Shown one piece after another: positions 38,491-48,012 of a DNA stretch of 64,000 bases. Both the position numbers and the translations under genes were made by a program. Position 1 is the stretch's first letter. Each line of letters begins with the position of its first letter. The DNA is taken from contig PGCO01000003.1 of the NCBI GenBank assembly GCA_002786355.1, forward strand, positions 186,001 to 250,000, given 5' to 3'. The notes below the pieces were generated by a model that was not told the DNA's origin, made no database searches, and saw only the letters and a program-made list of their open reading frames with translations. Origin of the DNA: Sediminibacterium sp. FEMGT703S. Lineage in GTDB: Bacteria > Bacteroidota > Bacteroidia > Chitinophagales > Chitinophagaceae.

Positions 38491-41370
38491 TTGAGTATGA
38501 ATTTATTTGAGCAACAATCCACCGAATTTCAGAGAAGACATATTGGCCCTAATGCGACCGATTTAACAGCCATGTTAAACACCATTCAGGAACCGAATAT
38601 AGAATCATTGATTAGCAAGACAGTACCTGATAGCATCAGAATTAAGGAAGACTTAGCAGTACCTGCAGCTATTAGTGAGTTTGAGTACTTAGCAGAATTG
38701 AAAAAAGTGGCTGCTAAAAATAAATTATACAAAAACTATATTGGCCAAGGTTACTATGGCACAATTACACCGAGTGTTATATTAAGAACCATCTTTGAAA
38801 ATCCAGGATGGTATACCCAGTACACCCCTTATCAAGCAGAAATATCACAGGGTAGATTAGAAAGCCTTTTGAACTTTCAAACCATGGTATCCGACCTAAC
38901 CGGACTACCCATGTCGAATGCATCTTTATTAGACGAAGCAACAGCAGCAGCGGAAGCCATGGCGATGTTGTTTCATATTGCTAACAAAACAGATAATATT
39001 ACAAAGCCCAAATTATTTGTAGACAACAATATATTCCCACAAACCAAGCAAGTATTAATTACTCGAGCAGAACCAATTCAAATAGAATTGGTATTTGGGA
39101 ATTATCAAGAAGCAAGCATTGATGAAACTTATTTTGGCGCTATTTTACAATACCCTGCTAATAATGGTTCAGTAGAAGATTATAAAGCATTCATCCAAAA
39201 CGTACATGCAGCCAATGCATACGTAATCATGGCCACCGATTTATTAGCGTTAACCGTACTAACTTCTCCAGGAGAATTGGGCGCAGACGTAGCAGTAGGA
39301 TCGGCACAACGCTTTGGCGTACCAATGGGCTATGGTGGACCACACGCAGCATTCTTTGCAACCAGCGACGAATTCAAAAGAGGCATGCCAGGTAGATTAA
39401 TAGGCGTGAGTATAGATGCACAAGGCAATCGTGCATTAAGAATGGCATTACAAACCAGAGAACAACATATCAAACGCGAAAAAGCAACTTCCAATATTTG
39501 TACAGCACAAGCATTGTTGGCCAATATGGCTGCCATGTATGCTGTATACCATGGACCAGTAGGCTTAAAAAACATCGCATCAAGGGTACATGCACTAGCC
39601 AATGCAACCGCAAAAGCATTGAGCAGCTTAGGCGTACAACAAAACAATGCAGCTTATTTTGACACCCTACATATTAGTGGAGTAGATGCCCAACAATTAA
39701 AAACAGCAGCAGAGAATGCTGGCATTAATTTCCGATATTTTAATGATGGTACGGTAGGCATCACGATTGATGAAACCACTACAGCAGCAGATGTACAAGC
39801 TTTGGTGAATGTATTTGAACAAGCAACTGGTAAACAAGCAGCAGCAATAGATTTAAGCAATACAACCATTGCAATACCAGCCGCATTAAACAGAACCAGC
39901 AATTATTTAACACATCCAGTGTTCAATACGCACCATAGCGAGAGCCAAATGATGCGTTATATCAAGTCTTTAGAAAATAAAGACCTTTCACTAAATACCA
40001 GCATGATCAGTTTGGGAAGTTGCACCATGAAATTAAATGCAGCCACCGAAATGATCCCAGTAAGCTGGCCAGAATTCGGCGGATTACATCCTTTTGTACC
40101 TATTGATCAAACAGCAGGATACCAACAAATACTCACCGAACTGAATCAATATTTATGTGCAGTTACAGGCTTTACAGCATGTAGCTTACAACCCAATAGT
40201 GGCGCACAAGGCGAATACACCGGCTTGTTGGCGATTAGAGAATACCATAAAAGCAGAAATGAAGCACATAGAAATATTGTGTTGATTCCGATTAGTGCAC
40301 ATGGAACAAACCCAGCAAGTGCAGTAATGGCGGGCTTTAAAGTAGTAGTGGTAAAATGTGATGAAGCAGGAAATATTGATTTAGCCGACTTAAAAGCAAA
40401 AGCAGAACAGTATAAAGATACTTTGGGTGGATTAATGGTTACGTACCCATCAACCCACGGCGTATTTGAAGAAACCATCAAAGAAATCTGTGCATTAATT
40501 CATGAAAATGGTGGATTGGTGTATATGGATGGTGCGAATATGAATGCACAAGTTGGATTAACCAGCCCAGGCATGATTGGGGCCGATGTATGTCACTTGA
40601 ATTTGCACAAAACATTTGCTATTCCGCATGGCGGTGGTGGCCCAGGAATGGGACCTATCTGTGTGAATGATAAATTAGCACCATTCTTACCAGGCCATTT
40701 ATTAGGATACGAAAAAACAGGATTAGAAGTAAGTGCAGCACCATTTGGATCAGCGAGCATTTTATTAATCAGCTATGCATATATCAAAATGTTGGGTGCA
40801 GATGGAATTAGAATGAGCACAGAATATGCCATCCTCAATGCCAACTATATGAAAGCAAGATTAGAGAACTACTATCCTATTTTGTATACCGGAAAAAATG
40901 GCACTTGTGCGCATGAATTCATTGTAGACCTAAGACCATTCAAACAAACTGCAGGAGTAGAAGCAGAAGATATTGCAAAGCGTTTGATTGATTATGGCTT
41001 CCACGCTCCTACCATGAGTTTCCCAGTTGCAGGAACGATTATGATAGAACCAACAGAAAGCGAGGACAAAGCAGAATTAGACCGCTTCTGTGATGCATTA
41101 ATTGCAATCCACGGAGAAATCAAAGACATTGAAACAGGAAAAGCAGACAAATTGAATAACCCGTTGAAGCATGCGCCACATACACAAGCCTTGGTTTGTG
41201 CCGATGAGTGGACCCGTCCTTACAGCAGACAAGAAGCCGCATTTCCATTGTACTATGTAACCTTGAATAAATTCTGGCCAAGTGTAGCAAGGGTAAACAA
41301 TACCCATGGAGACAGAAATTTGATTTGCACTTGCGAACCAGTTTCTTCTTATGCAGAAGAAAACGCTTAA
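38491..41370 (+). CDS. gcvP: Glycine dehydrogenase (decarboxylating), P-protein of glycine cleavage
   Basis: A 959-residue single-chain P-protein. It decarboxylates glycine using PLP and passes the aminomethyl group to the H-protein. Both halves are fused (the N-terminal half [12 protein letters not shown] through [10 protein letters not shown], the C-terminal half from about 460 with [12 protein letters not shown]). The PLP lysine is in [17 protein letters not shown] (about residue 707). The TTG at 38491 or the ATG two codons later could be the start. gcvT and gcvH are not in the window. Confidence 0.96.
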   Translation: MSMNLFEQQSTEFQRRHIGPNATDLTAMLNTIQEPNIESLISKTVPDSIRIKEDLAVPAAISEFEYLAELKKVAAKNKLYKNYIGQGYYGTITPSVILRTIFENPGWYTQYTPYQAEISQGRLESLLNFQTMVSDLTGLPMSNASLLDEATAAAEAMAMLFHIANKTDNITKPKLFVDNNIFPQTKQVLITRAEPIQIELVFGNYQEASIDETYFGAILQYPANNGSVEDYKAFIQNVHAANAYVIMATDLLALTVLTSPGELGADVAVGSAQRFGVPMGYGGPHAAFFATSDEFKRGMPGRLIGVSIDAQGNRALRMALQTREQHIKREKATSNICTAQALLANMAAMYAVYHGPVGLKNIASRVHALANATAKALSSLGVQQNNAAYFDTLHISGVDAQQLKTAAENAGINFRYFNDGTVGITIDETTTAADVQALVNVFEQATGKQAAAIDLSNTTIAIPAALNRTSNYLTHPVFNTHHSESQMMRYIKSLENKDLSLNTSMISLGSCTMKLNAATEMIPVSWPEFGGLHPFVPIDQTAGYQQILTELNQYLCAVTGFTACSLQPNSGAQGEYTGLLAIREYHKSRNEAHRNIVLIPISAHGTNPASAVMAGFKVVVVKCDEAGNIDLADLKAKAEQYKDTLGGLMVTYPSTHGVFEETIKEICALIHENGGLVYMDGANMNAQVGLTSPGMIGADVCHLNLHKTFAIPHGGGGPGMGPICVNDKLAPFLPGHLLGYEKTGLEVSAAPFGSASILLISYAYIKMLGADGIRMSTEYAILNANYMKARLENYYPILYTGKNGTCAHEFIVDLRPFKQTAGVEAEDIAKRLIDYGFHAPTMSFPVAGTIMIEPTESEDKAELDRFCDALIAIHGEIKDIETGKADKLNNPLKHAPHTQALVCADEWTRPYSRQEAAFPLYYVTLNKFWPSVARVNNTHGDRNLICTCEPVSSYAEENA

Positions 41371-41376
41371 CCAAAA

Positions 41377-41751
41377 CTAGCTACTCAAAGCGCTCCTTTT
41401 TAAGGGGCGCTTTTTTTTGAGCAAATGAATCAATTCATTTTTATCGGCCAAAGACTTTTCGAGCAAAGCAATTTGTTCTTGCAACAGCAGCACCATTGCA
41501 ATATCAGGCTCTTCTTCGCTGCTATAAGGTAAAACTTGCCGAATCATTTTACCCTTTCCAGTAAGCAACCAATGAATATTTAAGTCGGTAAAACATTCTT
41601 GTATTTTGAGTAAAACAGCCGAACCCATGGTGCCCTTGGCACGGAACTGTTTGGCTAAATATCCATTGCTCAATTGGCAACGCTGTTCAAAAGCATAAGC
41701 GCTTAACGCATGAAATTCTAAATATTGATACAATCGGTCAATAATTCGCAT
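41377..41751 (-). CDS. Small helix-turn-helix regulator with a coiled-coil tail
   Basis: A 124-residue protein. Residues 1-70 look like the DNA-binding domain of phage-repressor/XRE-type regulators common in Bacteroidota: RLYQYLEFHALSAYAFEQR, then CQLSNGYLAKQFRAKG and LNIHWLLTGKGKM. The remaining part is a short Leu/Glu coiled coil (EQIALLEKSLADK) likely for dimerisation. The target is unknown. Its last residues are encoded by the gcvP terminator sequence. It faces gcvP tail-to-tail with 6 bp between stops. Confidence 0.72.
   Translation of the reverse strand: MRIIDRLYQYLEFHALSAYAFEQRCQLSNGYLAKQFRAKGTMGSAVLLKIQECFTDLNIHWLLTGKGKMIRQVLPYSSEEEPDIAMVLLLQEQIALLEKSLADKNELIHLLKKKRPLKRSALSS
41387..41418 (+). 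terminator. Terminator of gcvP, inside the convergent HTH gene
   Basis: A 10-bp stem AAAGCGCTCC/GGGGCGCTTT (one G-T pair) with a TTTTTAA loop and eight T. It lies within the last codons of the leftward helix-turn-helix gene, so its sequence also encodes part of that protein. Confidence 0.9.
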
Positions 41752-41993
41752 AATAGATTTCTTTTAAGGTTGGATGGATGCCACCGAAAATATATAACCA
41801 CCGATTATTGAAGAATGCGGCAAATACGTAATTTTGTTATTTTATGACGGTTTGTTGCAATACAAACGGAAATTTCCTACCAACTGGTAGGGATTTTGCC
41901 CTTTAAAATCAAATTAAAAGGGAGTAAAACAAGCTTTAATAAATAATTCACTTAAAATAACGGAACTTGCCAAACAAACTAAAAATTAAAGAT

Positions 41994-42755
41994 ATGTCTC
42001 GTTCATTAACAGGCATCGTGATTGTTGGATTAGGTTTACTTACTGGCTGTGCTGGTAATTTAAACAGTGGAAGTAACACAAAGGGCTACTTAAAAAGTAA
42101 CACGCAACAAAATACTCCTGTACCCAATTATGCGAATACAGGTTCCAATTTAAATACAGGCACTAATTTCAACAATAATAATAATAGTGGCACATTATAC
42201 AATAATTCACCGCTAAGCAACAATTCACAGTACAATAACTCGCCCGTTAATATTCCTAACATAAACAACAAAAGCGAATACGTACCCTTCACGCGTGAAT
42301 TACAAATGAAGTTGATGGCTTATAATGTGGATATTAAAAGAATACAATTTTATATAGATCAGAAACTAACATTAACCAGGGCTTTGGATAGTGCAAAAGC
42401 AGAAGTAGCTTCTGGAGGCGTTCGCTTTATCAATGGTAAACTCATTAATGAAATTGTGATACCCGCATATACCCCAGGTGTAGCAGAGTCTGGCGACATG
42501 AATGGCGTAAGAGTTAGTTTCGAAAACGGCAATTCCTTCCTTTTTGTTCCAGCAGAAAACGAAGACAAATTTGTTATAGCAGGAAATAACTGGGACAATG
42601 GAACAGTAGAAATTCCTTACGACAGAAATATATACAGAGCATCTGCAGGAGACGGCAACGGCAATGTAGCTGATGCAAGGTTGGTGGTTAAATTAACCGA
42701 TATCAATAAGATTGATAAAAAGACTAGGGTACTACCAGGCAGAAAATTAAATTAA
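41994..42755 (+). CDS. Lipoprotein with an Asn/Ser-rich linker
   Basis: A 253-residue protein. The ATG at 41994 opens a lipoprotein signal (lipobox LLTGC, Cys19); the longer frame adds nine unrelated residues. After the lipid anchor comes a low-complexity stretch (about 25-95) of Asn, Ser, Thr and Tyr, then a compact beta-rich domain (TRELQMKLMAYN to INKIDKKTRVLPG) without known motifs. It is probably a cell-envelope protein. The family is not recognised. Confidence 0.65.
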   Translation: MSRSLTGIVIVGLGLLTGCAGNLNSGSNTKGYLKSNTQQNTPVPNYANTGSNLNTGTNFNNNNNSGTLYNNSPLSNNSQYNNSPVNIPNINNKSEYVPFTRELQMKLMAYNVDIKRIQFYIDQKLTLTRALDSAKAEVASGGVRFINGKLINEIVIPAYTPGVAESGDMNGVRVSFENGNSFLFVPAENEDKFVIAGNNWDNGTVEIPYDRNIYRASAGDGNGNVADARLVVKLTDINKIDKKTRVLPGRKLN

Positions 42756-42759
42756 GCGA

Positions 42760-43713
42760 TTAATTGCGTTTGAAGTCGAATAGCGTGGCAGTGAATATAG
42801 CCCGCTCGCGCTTCTTAAAAATCACGTCCCAATTACCTTTGTAACGAAGTGTTTTAGGAACAATCATATTATTGCCCAGGTTGGTCATTTCTACTTCCAT
42901 GCTCACATCAAAATCGTATACCCCCGCTTTATAGCTTAATGCATAATTGCGAGCCAATACCGACATGGTTTTCATATTAAACCAAGTGACCATTTGGTCT
43001 ACTACAATGCGATCATTTTTAATGAACCCTAAATTGGCTTTGGGCATAATGGAGAATACATAACAGAGTTCCCCCTTGTATTCTTCAATATCTAAGCGAT
43101 AATCGTAGTATTTATGCGCGGTTTCGTCGTAGAGGTCTAATTTATCTCCAATAAAAGGGATACCCGAAATTTTTTTACCCGGGTTAAAGAACAACATTTT
43201 CAATTGCTCTTTGTGTTTCTCCATCCCTTTTTTACCCGCCACAGAACGCTTCTTACCCGCTACAATATTGTTTTCGCCACAAATAGTTCCTTTAGTAAAA
43301 AACAAACTTGCATACAACTCAGGAGTCATATAATTATAATCACCCGAACGATCATAAAAATCGCCTGTAACGGTTTCTTCTAATACATCCATGGTTCTGC
43401 AACCATTGACTCTATTCTGACGGGTTTTACTAGACAAAGAAGCCACCACGGCACCCTTCTTGTCTTTCATTTGAATATTGTTGTACGAGCTAAAACCCAG
43501 TATACGTAGGTTCTTGAAGGCTTTGTAAAAAGTAGTGTCTTCCTTAATTTGCTCTAAGAGCATTTTATAATCCAAGTTATTTCTAACAACAACCTCCGAT
43601 AAAGTAAACCGCTTTTCATCAATGATTAAGGTACTGTCTTGCGCCAATAACTGCGAAGACAATTGCAAAAAGCAACAGCAGAAAATGAAGGCGAAAATTA
43701 GTGAACGCCTCAT
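42760..43713 (-). CDS. Exported protein downstream of def, function unknown
   Basis: A 317-residue protein with a signal peptide (MRRSLIFAFIFCCCF... LLAQ), an N-terminal EVVVRNN segment that resembles the link after a carboxypeptidase-regulatory domain, and a mainly beta C-terminal part with several Tyr/Phe-ended strands (KTLRYKGNWDVIF). Similar proteins are common in Bacteroidota and may be outer-membrane or periplasmic. Its ATG overlaps the def stop by four bases, so it is translationally coupled to def. Confidence 0.65.
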   Translation of the reverse strand: MRRSLIFAFIFCCCFLQLSSQLLAQDSTLIIDEKRFTLSEVVVRNNLDYKMLLEQIKEDTTFYKAFKNLRILGFSSYNNIQMKDKKGAVVASLSSKTRQNRVNGCRTMDVLEETVTGDFYDRSGDYNYMTPELYASLFFTKGTICGENNIVAGKKRSVAGKKGMEKHKEQLKMLFFNPGKKISGIPFIGDKLDLYDETAHKYYDYRLDIEEYKGELCYVFSIMPKANLGFIKNDRIVVDQMVTWFNMKTMSVLARNYALSYKAGVYDFDVSMEVEMTNLGNNMIVPKTLRYKGNWDVIFKKRERAIFTATLFDFKRN

Positions 43714-44288
43714 TTGGCAAAACTCATTTTATAATCCACTTTAATCTTGCCCTTACTGATATCATTGAGTTTGCCCTGCAACATTTTTTTGCGCAAAGGC
43801 TTTAAATAATCAATGAATAATTTTCCTTCAATATGATCATACTCGTGTAAAATAACACGCGCAGTAATACCAGAAAAAGTAGAACGGAACTGCTTAAAAT
43901 TTTCGTCGTAATAAGTCATGGTAACCGCTTCGCCCCGCATAATATCTTCACGAATTTTAGGAATGCTTAAGCAACCTTCGTTGTAGGCCCATTCTTCACC
44001 ATGAATTTCTTCAATTTGCGCATTGATGAAAACTTTCTTAATACCAGGCGCATCATTGTATTTGCCCTGCTCATCCTCTTCTAAGTTTTCAAAAATTTGC
44101 TCAGAGTCTACCACAAATAACCGGATATCACGGTTAATCTGAGGCGCAGCCAAACCAACCCCATTGCTCGAATACATGGTTTCCCACATATCTTCAATCA
44201 GTTTAGTCAAACCAGGATATTCATTGGTAATGGGTTGTGCTATCTTTCTTAACACAGGTGCACCATACGCTACAATAGGAAGAATCAT
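43710..44288 (-). CDS. def: Peptide deformylase
   Basis: A 192-residue iron-dependent enzyme that removes the formyl group from new proteins. All three motifs are present: GVGLAAPQI (about 44-52), EGCLSIP (about 113-119) and HEYDHIEGKLF with the metal histidines. Length is typical. It is translationally coupled to the exported-protein gene downstream and follows ruvX by 58 bp. Confidence 0.96.
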   Translation of the reverse strand: MILPIVAYGAPVLRKIAQPITNEYPGLTKLIEDMWETMYSSNGVGLAAPQINRDIRLFVVDSEQIFENLEEDEQGKYNDAPGIKKVFINAQIEEIHGEEWAYNEGCLSIPKIREDIMRGEAVTMTYYDENFKQFRSTFSGITARVILHEYDHIEGKLFIDYLKPLRKKMLQGKLNDISKGKIKVDYKMSFAK

Positions 44289-44346
44289 GCTATTTTAATT
44301 ATAATGGGGGCAAAAGTACCCCGAAACAACGAACCAACAAAGCCAG

Positions 44347-44757
44347 TTAACGGTTTTGCAAAAACTCTTGCAATAACATAGTAGCCGCAATCTGATCAAT
44401 GTTACCTTTTTCGCGGCGGTCTTTTTTCTTCATGCCCATATCTACCATGGCTCGTACCGCTAGTTTAGAACTGTAACGTTCATCCACTGTTTGAATAGGA
44501 ATAGTAGGAAAAGCTTTTGTTAAAAATCGGATAGCTTCTTTAACCAAAGGCGTACCATGCGTAGGGCTATCATCTAAATTAAGGGGCTCTCCTATTAAGA
44601 TTAATTCTACAGGCTCGGTAGCCATATAGTTTTTTAAAAAAGAAACCAATTCTTTAGAAGGAATAGTGGTGAGTGCAGTCGCAATGATTTGCATAGGATC
44701 AGTCACCGCCAAGCCCGTGCGTTTACCACCATAATCAATACAAATAATTCTAGCCAT
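44347..44757 (-). CDS. ruvX: Holliday-junction resolvase-like / YqgF family nuclease
   Basis: A 136-residue RNase H-fold protein of the YqgF/RuvX family, implicated in rRNA 5' end processing and possibly recombination. The motif IDYGGKRTGLAV with its catalytic aspartate is at the N-terminus and VDERYSS in the middle. A C-terminal aspartate follows in NIDQIAATMLLQ. Length is normal. Confidence 0.92.
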   Translation of the reverse strand: MARIICIDYGGKRTGLAVTDPMQIIATALTTIPSKELVSFLKNYMATEPVELILIGEPLNLDDSPTHGTPLVKEAIRFLTKAFPTIPIQTVDERYSSKLAVRAMVDMGMKKKDRREKGNIDQIAATMLLQEFLQNR

Positions 44758-44806
44758 ATTTTTTAGTTATTGGGCGGATTATACCCGCCGCAGACTCAAT
44801 CTGTAC

Positions 44807-45724
44807 TCACCAGCCGTACTGCAAAAACAAAGCAGCGATGACAAAAATAGCAAATACCACAGATGCAATACCGTTCGAAGTCATAAAAGCCAAATTCACT
44901 TTACTCAAATCATTTGGTTTTACTAAGCGATGTTGATTAATCAACATGCCCACAAATACTCCATAGCCCAGAAAATACAACCAATGAAAACCACCATATA
45001 CTCCGGCAATGGTAACACAGGCAGCACTGCAAACATGCAATAAACGAGCTACCAATAAAGCCCGCTCTTTACCTAAAGCAGCAGGAATAGAATTCAATTG
45101 ATGTGATTGATCAAAGTCTACATCTTGCAAAGCATAAATAATATCGAAGCCACTCACCCAGAAAATAACGGCAAAAGAAAACAACAAAGGCAATAAAGCA
45201 AAACTGCCCGTAACAGCTAAGTAAGCGCCGATAGGAGCCAGTGATAATCCCACCCCTAATACCAAATGACATAAAGCCGTGAAACGCTTGGTATAGCTGT
45301 AAATCAACACGACAAATAAAGCTACAAAAGAGAGATAAAAACAAAGCGGATTAATGAACCAAGTAGCAATAACAAAAACAATGCTATTGCCAATTACAAA
45401 ACGCAGCGCAGACTCGGCCGATAAAATGCCCGCAGGAATTTCACGAATAGCCGTGCGCGGATTGAGTGCATCAAAATGACGATCTAAATAGCGATTAAAA
45501 GCCATAGCCGCATTGCGAGCGGTAACCATACAAACCAATACCAATAAGCCTTTCTGCAATAAAACTGGCGACAATATACCAGACATGGTGCCCGGCATAA
45601 TAATACATCCGCCGGAAGCAGTAACTTCTGGAATAGCCAGAAAAAACCCAATGAAAGCAAAGGGCATGGCAAAAATGGTATGAGAAAATTTTACGAGACT
45701 GAGGTATTTTTTAACAGTAGTCAA
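44807..45724 (-). CDS. UbiA family prenyltransferase, probably for menaquinone
   Basis: A 305-residue membrane enzyme with about eight or nine helices. The two aspartate motifs that bind prenyl diphosphate are seen: NRYLDRHFD in loop 2-3 and the VSGFDIIYALQDVDFD region in loop 6-7. Proteins of this form in Bacteroidota often act in the futalosine menaquinone route (MqnP) rather than in ubiquinone synthesis. Neither pathway is otherwise present in the window, so the exact acceptor is open. It runs in series with ruvX and the methyltransferase. Confidence 0.85.
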   Translation of the reverse strand: MTTVKKYLSLVKFSHTIFAMPFAFIGFFLAIPEVTASGGCIIMPGTMSGILSPVLLQKGLLVLVCMVTARNAAMAFNRYLDRHFDALNPRTAIREIPAGILSAESALRFVIGNSIVFVIATWFINPLCFYLSFVALFVVLIYSYTKRFTALCHLVLGVGLSLAPIGAYLAVTGSFALLPLLFSFAVIFWVSGFDIIYALQDVDFDQSHQLNSIPAALGKERALLVARLLHVCSAACVTIAGVYGGFHWLYFLGYGVFVGMLINQHRLVKPNDLSKVNLAFMTSNGIASVVFAIFVIAALFLQYGW

Positions 45725-45730
45725 ATTGAA

Positions 45731-46261
45731 TTATTTTAAAACGGTGCGTTCGGTAATGGCCCATATAATAATGCCCGCAGCCACCGAAATGTTCAAGGAA
45801 TGTTTAGAACCCAGTTGCGGAATTTCAATACAACCATCGCAAATATCGAGCACTTCATCGGCAACCCCTTCTACTTCATTGCCCATCACGATGGCGATTT
45901 TTTGTGCGGGGGGATTAAACTGATCTAGGTACACAGCCCCCTCCGCTTGTTCAACTGCATAAACTTTGTAGCCCTGTTCTTGAAGCGTTTGGACTGCTTC
46001 CACCGTAGTAGGGGTATACTCCCAAGCAACGGTTTCGGTAGCACCCAATGCAGTTTTATTGATATCTCTATGCGGCGGTTGGGGCGTATAGCCACATAAG
46101 TACATTTTTTCTACCAGAAAAGAATCGGCTGTTCTAAATACCGAACCCACATTGTGCATGCTTCGGATATTGTCTAATACCACTACCAGCGGGGTTTTAG
46201 GGGCTTCTTTAAAATCGGCAATCGACTTTCTCCCCAATTCTTGCATAGACCATTTGCGCAT
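45731..46261 (-). CDS. TrmH/SpoU family RNA methyltransferase
   Basis: A 176-residue SPOUT-fold methyltransferase. The ATG at 46259-46261 is preferred over the upstream one. The three family motifs are visible: NIRSMHNVGSVFRTADSF, IAIVMGNEVEGV, and IPQLGSKHSLNISVAAGI, which form the knot that holds S-adenosylmethionine. It methylates the ribose 2'-O of tRNA or rRNA; the target base is not predictable. It is 6 bp from the prenyltransferase gene in the same direction. Confidence 0.9.
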   Translation of the reverse strand: MRKWSMQELGRKSIADFKEAPKTPLVVVLDNIRSMHNVGSVFRTADSFLVEKMYLCGYTPQPPHRDINKTALGATETVAWEYTPTTVEAVQTLQEQGYKVYAVEQAEGAVYLDQFNPPAQKIAIVMGNEVEGVADEVLDICDGCIEIPQLGSKHSLNISVAAGIIIWAITERTVLK

Positions 46262-46377
46262 GAGGCAAAGGTAAACCCATCCACTCAAATAATCTTTAGC
46301 AGTTTGTTCTAGAAAAAAACTACATTAACAAACTCTTTTTAAACAAACCAATTTCACCAAACAGAAACAAAACAGGT

Positions 46378-47973
46378 ATGAGAAAATTTGTTCAGCATTC
46401 CTTGCTATTAGCCCTAGCCAGCCCCATCATGGCTTTTGCACAAAGCACCGAGCCAGTAGACCAGGCCGTGATCAATCGAATCCGCAAAGAAGGATTAGAA
46501 AATTCCAAAGTGATGGACATTGCTTTTAACCTAACCGATATGAGCGGCCCAAGATTGGCCAATTCGCCAGGTTATAACAGAGCAGCCAATTATGCCATCA
46601 ATGCCTTGAAAGGTTGGGGCGTTGAAAAAGCCGAATTAGACGCATGGGGTGAATTTGGAAAAGGATGGGAACTAGAGAAATCCTATATGGCTATGACAGC
46701 TCCTTATTATAGACCTATCATGATTTATCCAAAAACCTGGACAGCGGGCAATAAAAAATTACAAAATGCAGAAGTATTGGTGATCAGTGCCAAAGACAGC
46801 GCAGACTTAATGAAATATGCAGGCCAATTAAAAGGCAAAGTAATCATGATGGATCAACTGGTTACTTATAAACATACATTTAAAGCAGATGCTGTAAGAT
46901 ATACCGAAGAGGAATTGGCTAAAATGGAAGCAGCCACTATGGCACCAGCAAGACCAGTAGATACTGCCGCACAACGCAGACAACAACAAGCAATGGCACA
47001 ACAACGTGGCCCAGGCGGTGCAGCCCGTATGATGGCTATTTTAAAGGATATGGCCAAGGCAGAAGGCGCAGTAGCACTATTAAGTTCAGGAGGCGTTAGA
47101 AGCCATGATGGTACCGTATTTGCACAAGGTGGTGGTGCTTATCAGGGCACAGCTCCGGAGAATTTCTTAGACATAGCGGTAGGCATAGAAGACTTCAACA
47201 GCATTTTACGCATTGCCAAAACAGGCACTCCTGTTAAATTAGACGTGGACGTGAAGACTAAGTTTTTCACCAAGGATTTACAGGGATATAATGTGATAGG
47301 AGAAATCCCTGGAACTGACCCTGTGTTGAAAAATGAAATCGTGATGATTGGAGGACACTTAGATTCATGGCAGGCAGGAACGGGTGCAACTGATAATGCA
47401 TCAGGTTCTGCAGTGATGATGGAAGTAATGCGCATTTTAAAAGCCTTGAATATTTCAACTAAGCGCACCATCCGAATTGGATTATGGAGCGCAGAAGAAC
47501 AAGGCCTTTGGGGATCAAGAGGCTATGTTAAAAAGACTTTTGCCGATCCAGCAGATATGAACTTATTACCAGAGCACGAAAAATTATCTGGCTATTACAA
47601 TATCGACAATGGTACCGGAAAAATCAGGGGTATTTATTTACAAGGCAATGAAGCATGTAGAAATATTTTTAAAGCATGGTTAACCCCATTCAAAGATTTA
47701 GGTGCTGGAACCGTTACCATCAACAATACAGGTGGAACCGATCACCAATCATTTGATGGGGTGGGATTACCGGGCTTTCAATTTATTCAAGACCCCATTG
47801 AATACGATACCCGCACCCACCATAGCAATATGGATGTGTACGACCATTTAATAGAAGACGATTTAAAACAAATGGCGACCATCGTGGCGAGTTTTGTATA
47901 CCACACTGCACAGCGTGATGCAAAGCTGCCAAGAAAACCATTGCCAGCAGCAAGACCAGCTGTGAGAAGATAG
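46378..47973 (+). CDS. Exported M28 family metallopeptidase
   Basis: A 531-residue secreted zinc peptidase with a signal peptide (to about residue 22, MAFAQ). The catalytic zinc residues are in GGHLDSW, ATDNASGSA, SAEEQGLWG and THHSNMD, spread over residues about 323-489, as in the aminopeptidase-like M28 family. A PA-type insert (about 120-270) carries the Ala/Gln-rich repeat region QQQAMAQQR. It probably trims peptides in the periplasm. It ends 39 bp before mutS. Confidence 0.87.
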   Translation: MRKFVQHSLLLALASPIMAFAQSTEPVDQAVINRIRKEGLENSKVMDIAFNLTDMSGPRLANSPGYNRAANYAINALKGWGVEKAELDAWGEFGKGWELEKSYMAMTAPYYRPIMIYPKTWTAGNKKLQNAEVLVISAKDSADLMKYAGQLKGKVIMMDQLVTYKHTFKADAVRYTEEELAKMEAATMAPARPVDTAAQRRQQQAMAQQRGPGGAARMMAILKDMAKAEGAVALLSSGGVRSHDGTVFAQGGGAYQGTAPENFLDIAVGIEDFNSILRIAKTGTPVKLDVDVKTKFFTKDLQGYNVIGEIPGTDPVLKNEIVMIGGHLDSWQAGTGATDNASGSAVMMEVMRILKALNISTKRTIRIGLWSAEEQGLWGSRGYVKKTFADPADMNLLPEHEKLSGYYNIDNGTGKIRGIYLQGNEACRNIFKAWLTPFKDLGAGTVTINNTGGTDHQSFDGVGLPGFQFIQDPIEYDTRTHHSNMDVYDHLIEDDLKQMATIVASFVYHTAQRDAKLPRKPLPAARPAVRR

Positions 47974-47999
47974 GGCAAAAAATATACTACGGGTATCAT

Positions 48000-48007
48000 T
48001 ATATTTG
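48000..48007 (+). promoter_or_regulatory. -7 box directly before mutS
   Basis: TATATTTG matches TAnnTTTG and ends only five bases before the mutS ATG. If used, the transcript would be leaderless or nearly so. No convincing -33 TTG is present. Confidence 0.45.
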
Positions 48008-48012
48008 TTGCC

